From the NCBI GenBank assembly GCA_010015655.1, contig ML976657.1, forward strand, positions 2,037,252 through 2,101,251: a stretch of DNA of 64,000 nt, given 5' to 3'. Below the pieces are notes generated by a model. The model was not told where the DNA came from and did no database searches. It worked only from the letters and a program-made list of their open reading frames with translations. Below, piece by piece: positions 41,650 through 53,200 of the stretch (its first letter is position 1; each line of letters opens with the position of its first letter). This DNA comes from Bimuria novae-zelandiae CBS 107.79 (taxonomy: Eukaryota > Ascomycota > Dothideomycetes > Pleosporales > Didymosphaeriaceae). Position numbers and translations under genes: made by a program.

Positions 41650-42537
41650 CAGTGCCGCAAGATACGATCACGACCAGCAATGCGATGTGTGAGGGTTTCT
41701 TACGTGGTTTTGCAATGATACCAACGCGATTCCTACCGTCTTCGGATTACTTTGATTCTTTGGATATTAGCGTACGGCGTCTAGAGCGCCGACTGTACGA
41801 TATTGAATATATTAGGGATGATAGTCGTCTGCATGAGTACATAAGGAGGATGGGAAGGGCAGGGTTGGATATGTACATAGGTTGTGATAGCGCGGCGCCA
41901 TGGCTTTATGCAGTCATGATGGTTACGTATATAATGATGAATTTCTCTTGCTACCGCCGTCTCTTGTCGATATTCTGCTGTGAGAAAGACTTGTGGTAAA
42001 CACAATACAATGGAACGGTTCTCCCTTGGTGAAGGGTGGCCGAGATACACCGCGTGTTCCCACACGGCACCTGGGCATGCTCTAGGGAGTCAAAGTTGCT
42101 CCCGCGGACTTACAGCATCACGACCTTGGCTACTCTACGCTATACTTAAATATCAGACTAGACAGCGAGAGGAAATATGACCAACTGGCCACGTGTGCGC
42201 GTGAGGTTGCCTCTGCTGCCGTGAGGCCTGAAAGCGGGGCCCTTCCCTCTCGCCACCACCTCGCTTCTCGCACCCATACAATTCACCGCTCACAAACAGC
42301 CCTACGCCCCATTCGGCAGGTCCACGCGAGATCCACAGCGGAGCGTGATGTACTGAGATACCAATAGATCACCACTCCTTATCTTCAAACATTGCAAAAT
42401 CATCCGCTAAATAACCGTTAGTGCGGCCTTCCACGGGACACTGGAGCTCACTTTATATATAAGAACGCCAATGCACTCATTCGACTCTTACTTTCTACGA
42501 TATTGACGTTTTTTTGAGAACTGTGCAATTTGTTGCC
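41650..42537. other. Intergenic, amine oxidase promoter
   Basis: A 115-codon frame directly after the transporter stop (41652-41999) has no family features and probably lies in the 3' UTR. A CACGTG box is at about 42190, and a TATA-like TTTATATATAAG lies at about 42452-42463, some 80 bp before the oxidase ATG. Confidence 0.5.
42452..42463 (+). promoter_or_regulatory. TATA-like element of the amine oxidase gene
   Basis: TTTATATATAAG is the only strong AT core in this promoter. It is about 80 bp upstream of ATG 42538, a normal spacing for fungal TATA genes. Confidence 0.45.
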
Positions 42538-44839
42538 ATGTCTTTCGAAAGCGTCTCCGATGCTGCAGCCTCCCGTCCGGCTAAAGTGGTGCCCGCGCAC
42601 CCGCTTGCACCGCTCTCCGAGAGGGAGATTCGAGATGCGGCGGTTGTGATCAAGGCGTCGTGGCCGGCGCATACGGAGCTTCACTTCAAAGTTGTGACTT
42701 TGCAGGAGCCGCCGAAGGCGGAGGTTTTGCCGTATTTGGAGGCTGAGCATGGTGGGGGGACGCTGCCTGCGGTGAGCAGGAAGGCGTTTTTGAATTATTA
42801 TATTCGAAACACGGGAAGTTCTCGGCGTATTTGGGGAGTTGGGATGGATGGGATGGTTGCTAATGAGAGCGCAGAATAAGTTCCACGAGGCGATTGTCGA
42901 TCTCAAATCAGGTCGGGTCGTGCACAATATGCTTTTGGGACCGTTTGTTCATGCGAATGGCGATGGTGAGGAGATTGTGCGGATTGAGAAGATTGCGCTT
43001 GAGGATGAGGGGGTTAAAGAGGCGATTGCGAAGTTACAGCTTCCAGAAGGCACGGTGGTGATAAGTGATCCTTGGATATATGGTATTACCTCCTCTTCTA
43101 TGATTCATGACTTGAGCTCATCCATGCAGGATCCGATGGTGTGGACGATGAGGAGCGATTGTACCAATGCTTCCTCTACATGCGAGACCCGCTCAATCCA
43201 TCGGAAGCTGACTCCAATCACTATGCGCTACCCCTGCCCATCAGTCCAGTCATAACCACTGAGAACATGAAGGTCATCCGGATAGATACTCTACCTACTG
43301 GTCCGGACAACGAAATCAAGCCCTTGGGGAAGTGGCCGATCCACCCTCCAAATGAGTACATACCAGAGCATCAGTCACTGCGTACAGACCTGAAGCCATT
43401 GAATGTTGTCCAACCAGAAGGAGCTAGTTTTACCGTCACCTCAGAAGGCACCTCTAATGTTTTGCAATGGCAAAAATGGAAGTTCAGGGTGGGGTTCAAT
43501 CAGCGAGAAGGCATGGTACTGTATGATGTGCGGTATGATGGTCGCAGTCTGTTCTATCGGATGAGTTTGAGCGACATGAACATTCCTTACGCAGACCCGA
43601 GACATCCATTCCACAAGAAGTCCGCATTCGATTTAGGGGACGCTGGAGCAGGTACGTGGTTCTCAGGTGCGGAATAGATATGTCCCAGCTGACTCACAGA
43701 GGTATCATGGCAAACAACCTCAAATTGGGATGTGACTGCCTAGGCTCTATCTACTACCTCGATGCCGTTCTCTCCGACGACAAAGGCGGTGTGATTCCTA
43801 TGGAGAACTGCGTCTGCATCCACGAACAAGATGCAGGTATCGGGTGGAAACACACCAACTACCGAACAGGACGCGCAGCCGTCGCTCGCTCACGAGAATT
43901 GGTGCTGCAATCGATCATTACAGTCTCCAACTACGAGTACATCCTAGCCTTCATCTTCAACCAAGCTGGTGAGGTCGACTACGAAATCCGCGCAACCGGT
44001 ATCCTAAGCACCCAACCAATAGACGAAGGCGTGGAAGTCCCCTTCGGCACAGTCGTCCATCCCGGCGTCCTAGCAGTCCACCACCAACACATCTTCTCGC
44101 TACGCGTCGACCCCTTCCTCGAAGGCCCCAACAACCGCCTCGTCTACGACGAAGCCTTCCCCATGCCGCGCTCCGACTTCAACCCCCACGGCACCGGCTA
44201 CTACGTGCAAGAAACCGTCGTCGAGCAATCCGGCGGCTACGACATCGACTACTCCACCAACCGCACCTTCAAGATCCAGAACGTCGACAAGCGCAACCCC
44301 GTCAACGGCAAGCCCGTCGCGTACAAGATCCAAGCCCCACCGTTCCAGAAGATTCTGAGCGATAGGGACAGTTTCAATTATAAGCGTGCGGAGTTCAGCG
44401 ATCATAATATTTATGTGGTGAAGTATAGGGATGATGAGTTGTACGCGGGCGGCAAGTATACGAACCAGTCGAGGGGCGGGACGGGGGTGAGGGCGTGGGC
44501 GGATCGGAAGGAGAATGTTAGGGATGAGGATTTTGTGGTGTATATCCAAGCGGGGATTAATCATGTGCCGAGGATTGAGGTAAGTCGCACTGTCAGCCCT
44601 TGTATTGACCTTCTTGGGAGAGCTAACTGGCTGTGGAACAGGACTTCCCAGTCATGCCCTGCGAGATTCTAAAGATCCACATGAAGCCCGCCAATTTCTT
44701 TGATAAGAATCCGGCGCTGGATGTGCCGCCGAGCGAGCAGAGTTTTAACAAGAGCACGTTGGTGAGCGAGCAGCACCATCAGCCGTCGGTGGAGACGACC
44801 GTTGGACAGGGAGGGGCGTGCTGTGGGCCGAAGTTGTGA
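42538..44839 (+). CDS. Copper-containing primary amine oxidase, with a GG (not GT) first splice donor
   Basis: The enzyme oxidises primary amines to aldehyde, ammonia and hydrogen peroxide using copper and topaquinone, and lets fungi use amines as nitrogen source. Five exons (42538-42813, 42875-43082, 43130-43651, 43702-44579, 44642-44839) give 693 residues. Key residues are the catalytic base Asp near 329 (AFDLGDAG), the TPQ precursor Tyr413 in SNYEY, copper ligands HHQHIF near 461, and the third His in INHVPRIEDFPVMP. Introns 2-4 are canonical. Intron 1 (42814-42874) has a branch GCTAAT and GCAG end but begins GGAAGT instead of GTAAGT. Only its removal gives the family sequence YYIRNTNKFHEAIVDL. 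If retained, the protein stops after about 115 residues. The C terminus GPKL is at best a weak peroxisomal PTS1. The gene may therefore be crippled. Confidence 0.88.
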
Positions 44840-45268
44840 TCGTTTGTGGGCACGTAGATGTAGTGTGTAGACAGATAGTATATACCTATGGTACAAGATG
44901 AAGAAGTGCGAGGTCGATGCAATGTACGGTTGGATTTGAGATATGCTGCTGTTGGGGGAGGAAAGTAATCTCAGCGACTGGGCTCGTGGAGCGTCTGCGT
45001 GGCACTAGAACAGGAAATATACACGCATTCTTGTGCATGTTGGGAATGGAAGCCCAGCAGATATATTGCCTACAACGCTTGCGGAATACATGTTGTTCAC
45101 CATCCGCAGGTATAAAGTGCTCATACGATTGTTCGACAGTGGAGGTACCTCGGAAGCTAATCATATTCGGTTAGGGCCATGGTCTGAGCGCACATGCGGT
45201 TCGCTGCTGCTCGCGCATTCATCAACATCAAAGAAGCTCTCACCACACTCAACCACACATCCGACACA
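44840..45268. other. Intergenic, promoter of the CstF64-like gene
   Basis: The 430-bp stretch has no gene. The last 70 bp are A/C-rich, as in a fungal 5' leader. Confidence 0.5.
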
Positions 45269-46269
45269 ATGCCGCCTAACGACAAGGCCGGTCGCGTAGT
45301 ATTCATTGGCAATATCCCATATGGTAAGTAGGTCCTGCGACAGCGCACCGACCTGTGGCGCGTACTTAAGGCTTTCACCAGCTTGCCCTCGTGCGCACTT
45401 GTTAACCTTGTACAGGCGGCAACGAAGAGATTATCATAGAGACGCTGGGTCGCGTTGGTCAAGTGCTCAATTTCCGACTGGTCTACGACAAGGAGACAGG
45501 CCGACCCAAGGGTTTCGGCTTTGCAGAGTTCGCAGACCCCGATTCAGCAGCGTCCGCAGTTCGCAACCTCAACGACTACGAACTCATGGGCAGGAAACTG
45601 AGAGTAGATTGGTCAAACGACAACGGTGCAGGCGACAACGCGCCTGCGACCAGCTCCGCGCCAGTCAACGGCCAGGCAGACATGGCAGCAGCACCCCAAT
45701 CCGCCGCGCTCCCTCCGCTCCCACCGGGCGCCGAGCTCCAACCCAACCTCTCGTGTCCCGATTCGATTTCGTCCACACTCAATACTCTTCCTCCTCCGCA
45801 GCTCCTCGACATCATCGCCCAGATGAAGGGCCTTGTCATGACCGAACCCGCAAAGGCTACGGAGCTGTTCAGGCAAGCGCCCCAGCTCGCCTACGCGATA
45901 TTCCAAGCCCTTCTGCTTTTGAATCTCGTGGACACAAATGTCCTAGGCCAACTCATCGACCCGAATCCCCAACCCATCGCAGCTCCCCCACCGCAGGTAC
46001 AACCACCTGCCCCGCAGCCGCCTCGGCCACCGCAGAACTATGTAGGATACCCTCCGCAGCCTGTCCCGACGCCTCCGCAGGTCGTTCAACAGCCCTATGG
46101 TCAGCCACCTCCGGCAGCTCAACCGCAATTGACTCCTGAGCAATTGGCGGCGTACCAAGCGGTTATGAATTTGTCTCAGCAGCAAATCGATGCATTGGAT
46201 CCGGCGTCGCGCGTACAGATCATGGCTGTAAGGCAGCAGTTTGCTGGGCTCGTTGGAGGACGTGTTTAG
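45269..46269 (+). CDS. Cleavage stimulation factor subunit CstF64 / Rna15-like RNA-binding protein
   Basis: CstF64/Rna15 binds U- or GU-rich RNA downstream of poly(A) sites and helps 3'-end cleavage in the nucleus. Exon 1 (45269-45323) encodes MPPNDKAGRVVFIGNIPYG with the RNP2 motif VFIGNI. A 92-bp intron (GTAAGT, TTAAC, ACAG) follows. Exon 2 (45416-46269) carries RNP1 KGFGFAEF and completes one N-terminal RRM. Then comes the hinge region (LLDIIAQMKGLVMTEPAKATELFRQAPQLAYAIFQALL), which binds CstF77/Rna14. A Pro/Gln-rich linker follows, and the C-terminal three-helix domain (LTPEQLAAYQAVMNLSQQQI, DALDPASRVQIMAVRQQF) contacts Pcf11. At 302 residues it has the complete fungal layout. Confidence 0.93.
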
Positions 46270-47258
46270 GCCCAAGACGCCCTGTGAGGGTGTATCGATG
46301 CTATCAGACGAGTCAAAACATCAATCAATCGAGCGGAACGGCACATTTATCTGTATCATACAATGGTGTTACGGTCACGGAGGGCACTAGAATGGATCAT
46401 GATAGCTAAGAGCGCGGAGTTTGGGCTGGGAAATTGTTTCTTCAAGCATTGTCCTCGGGTGGGGAAATATGGTTAGCTAGTGGTGCGCGAGCGAGCAGCC
46501 GGCATCTACCCTGGACAATTGATGAGTTGGCGCATGTCGCACAACATTGCACGACTTTCTCTGCAGTTGCCTGATCATGACTGAACGTGTTCACGTCCAA
46601 CAATGAGGCGATTGAATGGGGAATATCTGAGAAAAGAGTCTTTGATAATTGTAATGTCGTCGAGACAAGCTTCCCGCTGGGAATGGACCCAACATGAAGG
46701 CCAGTGGTTTTCGGTACATGGGGCTTGGGACACCGATTGCATTCCTCTTTTTATACTGGATGGTTTGTGTAGTTGCCTTATGAAATCAGAAGTTGCAATG
46801 GTCAAGTGATGAATCATAACACAGCGCATAACAACGCCTAATTCATCTCATTTGGCATGGTCGCTGAATCTCGGAGCCCAAAATGTACCCACGCCGGCCC
46901 CTCCCATTGGCCCAGCTCCCATTGGCCCAGCCCCCACTGGGGACGATCACAGGGGTCAAGGCCGGTCAACCCTCCAGCTCGGCTCGCCACTGAACAACAG
47001 CTCAGCTATCCGCTGCGCATAATCGAACGGTCGGCGAGGCAGCCCAGTCGGCGTACATTCCCTGTGCCTCTGTTTCCTTCGTGCCTTTTGTATAATATTC
47101 ATAACGACATGACGACGTGAACGACTCGCGCATCAGTTTTTGAGCTTCGATACCCCAGCATCCCACGTCGCGATACGAGCGACCGAACGACGACCGTAAT
47201 TTTGCACAACACACCGCACATACACAACTAGCGGTGCCCCTGTTTGAGGACGCCCATA
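46270..47258. other. Intergenic, promoter of the giant scaffold gene
   Basis: Almost 1 kb with no recognised gene. It includes a tandem of two inverted CCAAT boxes (46903-46932) and leads into a leader just before ATG 47259. Confidence 0.55.
46903..46947 (+). promoter_or_regulatory. Tandem 15-bp repeat carrying inverted CCAAT boxes
   Basis: CCCATTGGCCCAGCT is followed directly by CCCATTGGCCCAGCC and a third degenerate unit CCCACTGGGGACGAT. Two ATTGG (CCAAT on the other strand) sites 15 bp apart could bind the HAP/CBC complex. They lie about 340 bp upstream of the giant gene. Confidence 0.45.
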
Positions 47259-50200
47259 ATGTGGAGCCGCTTCACTGGCAAGAGTGATGGTGCGAAAGAT
47301 CGCGATGACGAGAAGCGCAAGCGGAGCGATTCGTCGGCTACGCGTCGATCCAAGACGTCCGAGTCTGTCGTCTCGTCCTCCTCCACGCGGAGACCCTCTG
47401 GACGCGACTCGCGATCACGAGTTTCCGAAAGCCCCGCCTCGAGCCATGCCACCTTTGCGACAGGCAGGGACGAACGCGACGACATGAGATCCAACGCGGA
47501 TCTGTACGAGGACCCGCGCGACGACGAACGCAGACGGCGGCGCCGGGACGACGATGAGCGCTCGACATATTCGCGTAGAGATCGCTCGCGGAGCAGGGAC
47601 CGCAGCGATAAGGACAGGAAGAGCGACAAGGACGGGCGCGTAAAGAAGAAGAAGAGCCGCTCTGAGGCTGGCGGCTCGCGCGCGCAGGAAATTGTAGAAG
47701 CACCGCGACGGGACACTCGGTCTGTTGTCGGACAGATGGAGGGCGGAGGCTTCTCGCAGTATCCAGACCACAACGGACCGCCCGTGATGTCGGGAGGACT
47801 GCCTGCTGGCACCTTGTCGTCTCATGTACAAGACCAGTTCCCCGGACAGAATCCCCAACAGTATGCGACACCCTTCGTGCCTCATGCTCCCGTGCACACA
47901 GACTCGTTTGGAGAGGCTGCAGAGTACTACGGGGACCAGGGGCAGTCTGTCCAGCACCAGCCTGGAGTGCGGATAGAACGTCCTTCGGTCATCGTCTCTC
48001 AGGACCAACTTCACCTGACCACCGCATCTGCCACGGCCAACCCGGTCGCGGATACCGGATCTGGCACAGCTGCCGAATTCTACGGCACTGCAAACACTGA
48101 ACCGCAGCAACCGTCGAAGCCGCCGCGGCCATCGTCCATGCCCGGCGCCTTCACTGACGACGAGCCTTTACCTGCAAAACCACCCAGACCCTCAAAACCT
48201 AACAAGCCAGGTAAATTGAGTTCGGCCGCTACTCTGGCTGGTGCTGCTGGCCTGGGATACGCCATCCACGAATCCTCTCACACACATACACAGAATACGC
48301 AGCATACGCAGCATACCACAAGCTATACGAACGGCGCCCCGGGTGGCACTGCCTCCATGTATTACCAAGGCGAAAATCCATCTACCGCCGCTACGAATGG
48401 CAGTTACAATGGCACCAGTAGTTACCTACCGCCTTACAACGAAGCTACGGAAGGCATACCACCACCGAAACCTCCTCGGCCTGGGAAACAACCATCCGGT
48501 TCGTCCCATGCCGGACTTTACACTGCTGGCGCCGCTGGCCTTGCAGCTTACGGACTAGCCCACCACAATTCGCACAACCACTCTCACACCCATTCGATGC
48601 CCGGAGGTTTCCCTGGAGGGCAATATGGGAGTTATGGGTCTTCGCCTGGTGCCTTGATGCCTGGCGGAATGGCACATAAGCACGAGCACAAGGGTCCAGT
48701 ATCCAAGTTCGCAGACTGGTGGAAGAACTTGGACGATGTAAGAAGGATGGAAGAGTACACCGAGTATATTGGAGTCTGCAAGGACTGTTTCGACCCACGA
48801 TCTTCGCCTATGGATGCTCCTCGCAAACATCACTACAACCGACGAAAGCGCTCAGGCGAGCTTCGCCCAACCGGCATCAAGGAAAAGCATTCACGCTATG
48901 GACTGCACGAGAAGGCGTCGCGTTCATCGTTCTCGGACGAAGAGAGGCGTGGCAAGCGCAAGGGCACTAGCAATAGCACGGCTGGGTGGGTTGCCGCAGG
49001 GTTAGGCGGGATTGGCCTTGCAAAAGCCGGGCAGGCATTCTTCAATCAGCAGAGGAATGATTTTGACGACACTTACAGTGTCAAGTCTGGCCGCGATGCT
49101 CGCTCCCGAGTGTCACGTCGGAGCCGTAGCCGAAGTCGATCTCGCGACCGCCATCACTACTCTTCTGGTCGATCTGAAGTTCGACGTAGGAGCCGATCCG
49201 AAGATCGCTTGTCGCGAATGTCTGTGGGAATCACTGGTGACCGCAAAGATCGCAAAGACTACAAGATCGTTCGTCACCACTCGCGCTCACGCTCACGCTC
49301 CCATTCGAGAGATCACAAGTCTGGCATCCTGGGCGCTGCGCTCGGTGCTGGTATTGCAGCGACAGCTGTCAATGCCGCACGAAAGAAGCACCGTAGCCGT
49401 AGCCGAAGTCGCAGCCGCTCCCATTCTCCTCAAAACGTGTTTGTCCATCACCGGCGAGATGGCAGTGATCGTGAACGGAGATATTCGAAGAATGCGCGCT
49501 TGAAGCACAAGTCATCTCGTAGCTCTGTTGGCTCTGCTTCCATCGTTGATGTCTCCCGTCCGCAACAGAATCAAGGCGGCTTCTTAGGCGGCTTCTTTGC
49601 AGTTCCTCCACCAAAGGAGAAGCGCAGGCAACAACATAGTCATTCCAAGAAGAAGAAAGGTTTCTTCAACTTTGGTAATGCATCCTCGTCATCATCCGAC
49701 TCTGATATTGCATTCGGCCAAGGGTTCGTCCAGCGCAAGAAGCGTCCCACACGACGGACTTCTGAGGAGAAGCTTCACGCTACTCTTGCGGGGCTAGGCG
49801 CAACTGCAGCAGCGATCGCTGCTGCGAAAGCCGCTCGTAACGGTAGTCGACATCATTCTGAGGTCGTTGCGGTTCGCGAGAACCGACATCAAACACACGG
49901 CAGACGTCGGCGCCAATCTGGTTCTTCCCGCTACGGCGACGTGGATGCGGATTGGGAAGATCTTCCCGATGGCGATACGACCGACTCAGGAAGCGTCAGC
50001 TCCGGTCTTGCGTTTGGCGACTTTGACCTGAGGAAGACCAAGAGCAGAGAATCTCTCAACTCCAATGGTTCAGGTACTAGCAAGTGGGGCTGGCGATGGG
50101 GTAGCAAGAAGCAAACGAAGAAGCCTTCTTCTGAAAGCTTGTACAACGCTGGAGCGAACACTTCGCTTATTGGTCCTGCTGCAGTTGGTGCTGTCGCTGG

Positions 50201-53200
50201 AGCAGCGATCGGCACGGGTTTGCATCGACATGAAAGCAGCGCTAGCAGCAACGTTTCTTTACAGCAGGTATTCCCAGTCCAGGCGTCCGCTGATCCTACC
50301 TCCTTCGATGCCTGGCGCACAAGCTCTGCTCCCACTCCACAGCCGCTTGTCACATCTCAATCAGGCCCAATGAGCATCCAGCAGCCTCAGCCAATGCATC
50401 AGGTACCTGGATCTATCTACTCGACGCAAGCTCCGCCCCAGCCTGGCTATACTGCTCCAAGCGGGCCTCCTGTCTTCTCACAACCAGGTCCAAGTCAATA
50501 CTCGTCATTCCATCACCCAGCGCCACTGCGCCGTGCCAACTCATCCCCCGTGCAATCGTCTTGGAAGCGCGATGCTACCATCGCCGCTGTCGGTGCTGGT
50601 CTTGCTGGTGCGGCCGTCGCTTCTGTCAAGAGAGATCGTACCTCTAGCCCCGCATCCAACGTCCGCTTTGACTTTACGGAAGAACAAGCGCGAAAAGAGC
50701 GGAAGCGTCACGCGGACGAGGAGCGTGACGAAGAAGACGACCGACGACGACGCCTGGATGAGACAGAGCGTAGGGAGCAGGAACGCCGTAAAGCTGAACT
50801 GCAACGTCAGCAAGAGGCGCGTGAGGAAGCGGAAGAGCGACGACGACGCCTCGATGAGACCGACCGCAGGGAGCAAGAACGCCGTAAGATTGAGCTGCAA
50901 CGTCAGCAAGAGGAGGCGAGACGGTATCTCGAGGCTGAACGACTAGCCAAACAGGAGGCTGAGCACCGCGAAGCCGAACGCCGCCGCGAAGAGGAAGCTA
51001 AGGGGCGTCGCGAACAAGAAGAGCGTATCGCTCGGAGGGCTAGGGAGAAGGCCGAGGAGCAGGAGCGCCGGGAGCATGAACTTCGTCTCGCTGCTGAGCG
51101 GACCCGCCAGCTCGAGCTCGAAGAAGAACAAAAACGGCGAGAACGCATCGAGCAAGAACGCCGTGCTGCGGAACAGCGAAAGCGCGTCCTTGGATTCGAA
51201 GAGGAGCAGAAGCGCCGCGAACGTCGAGAAACGGATCGACGGGCAGCTGAGCAACGAGAGACCGAGAAGCGTGAAGCTGAGATTCAGCAGGACCTGGAAC
51301 GTAGGCGGCGTGAGGCGGAGGAGTACGCCAATCGGTACAAGAATGAGCGTGATCGACGCCCGCCACTGGAGCAACAACGCACTGGCAGCTCCATTGCTAG
51401 TGATGTACGCCGTAAAGAACGAGAGCTTGAGGATCGGGAGAGAGATATTGTTCAGCCGGACACTTGGAAGACTCCTGTCGCTGCTGCTACTGTAGCTGTA
51501 GCCGCTGCCGCTATTACCAGCGCTGCTATCTCATCATCCAAGCGCGATGATCGTCGCAGTAAGACTTCGTCGGCCAAGATAGTCGAGCCTGCTGCCGTCA
51601 AGGAAATCGCACCGAGCGCTGCTATCTCTTCCAAGCATGACGATCGCCGCAGGAAGACTTCGTCAGTCAAAACGGTTGAGCCTGCTGCTGTCAAGGAAAT
51701 TGCACCCAGCATGATCGCTCAGGACTACGCTGACGATGACATTTTCGACCCCAACATCTTCAAGAAGCCTATCCGTGCGCCTAGCAGTGCGAAAGAAGTC
51801 TATCAAGAGTGGGAGGACCGTTATATATCCAAAGACGAGCCAGTATCGCAGGCAGATTTCTTCGCCCCCAAGGAGCTTCTTGAAAATACATCTGCTCCCG
51901 TGGTCAAGGTGGATCCGAACGAAGGAGCACCTCCCGAGTTCCACATATACCAAGCCCACGACGATCATGAATATAGCGCGCCACGATACCCGCCTTATCC
52001 TCCTTCATACTCCTTCACTGCCACCAAAGATGGTCGTGGACCAAAGAATCCACCTTACCCCATCCCCGAGCTCAACTTGATCCAGCCTACTCCTCCAGGA
52101 AGTAGGGCGAACTCGGTACGCGGCGTGTCTGTACCCCCTTCACCTAACATTGAGCCAGTGGAGCCGCCGAACAAGGAAGAACCAAAGCCAGAGGAAGGCC
52201 CTCGGCGAGGTTCAAGAGTCAGTTGGGGCCCCGATCAGTTCCACAACTACGAGGTTCCCACACCAGATTCCTATCGCGAGCAGTTCATCTCTACTCGTGA
52301 TCTCGGCGACCACGCGAAGCAGTCCCAGGATGAAATCATCGTCGAAGCAGATTCCCCGCACTCAGGCAGCAAGACGACCAAGTATCGGCCGGAGGAGCCA
52401 AAGCTTCCAGAACCTGTGGTTCCCAGCAGTACGCAGTACGTGCCGGATCAGGACAACGACGACTGGGCTGGCACAATGCCAAAGAAGGCTAGCAAGAAGG
52501 ATAAGAAGAAAGCGAAGGCGGCGGCGGCGGCTGCAGCGGTGACGGCGCCAGCGGTCCTTGCACGCGATGATACGGATAATGTGTCTATCATGACGGATCC
52601 GTTTGCTGATAAATATGCTGCTTCTACTGTGTCGGCAGCGCCTTCGACGAGCAGCGCTTGGTCGACGCCGTATTCTGAATCTCCCTCGGATGTCACTGTG
52701 ATACCGGCCCGTACGAGCGATAAATATCCGGCTTCTACTGTGTCCGCGGTGCCTTCGACGAGCAGTGCGTGGTCGACGCCGTACTCTAAATCCGCATCGG
52801 ATGTCACAGTGTTACCAGCCCGTCCGAGTGATAAATATCCGGCTTCTACTGTGTCTGCAGCGCCTTCGACGAACAGCGCCTGGTCGACTCCGTACTCTGA
52901 GTCAGCCTCAGATATCAGCGTGACACCAGCCCGTCCAAAGACCTATGTCAATGATGAGATCGCTACGGAGCCAGAGCCGATGCATATGCCAGGAGGCTTC
53001 GAGGGCACGCCTACCCCTACGCCAGTAACGGAAGCTACGGAAGATGACTGGACCGCTTCTGCCAAGAAGGACAAGAAAGGTAAGAAGTCGAGCAGGACTG
53101 ACAAGGATACCTTCACTGTCCCAGAGTCCACGAGGGAGGTCGTTCCCGAGCCGGAAGGCAAGTTGAGCAAGAAGGACAAGAAAAAGAAGAAGTCTAAGAG

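Noticed and set aside
41652..41999. 115-codon frame after the transporter gene
   Set aside because: It starts 3 nt after the stop codon in likely 3' UTR and has no recognisable domain or codon bias.
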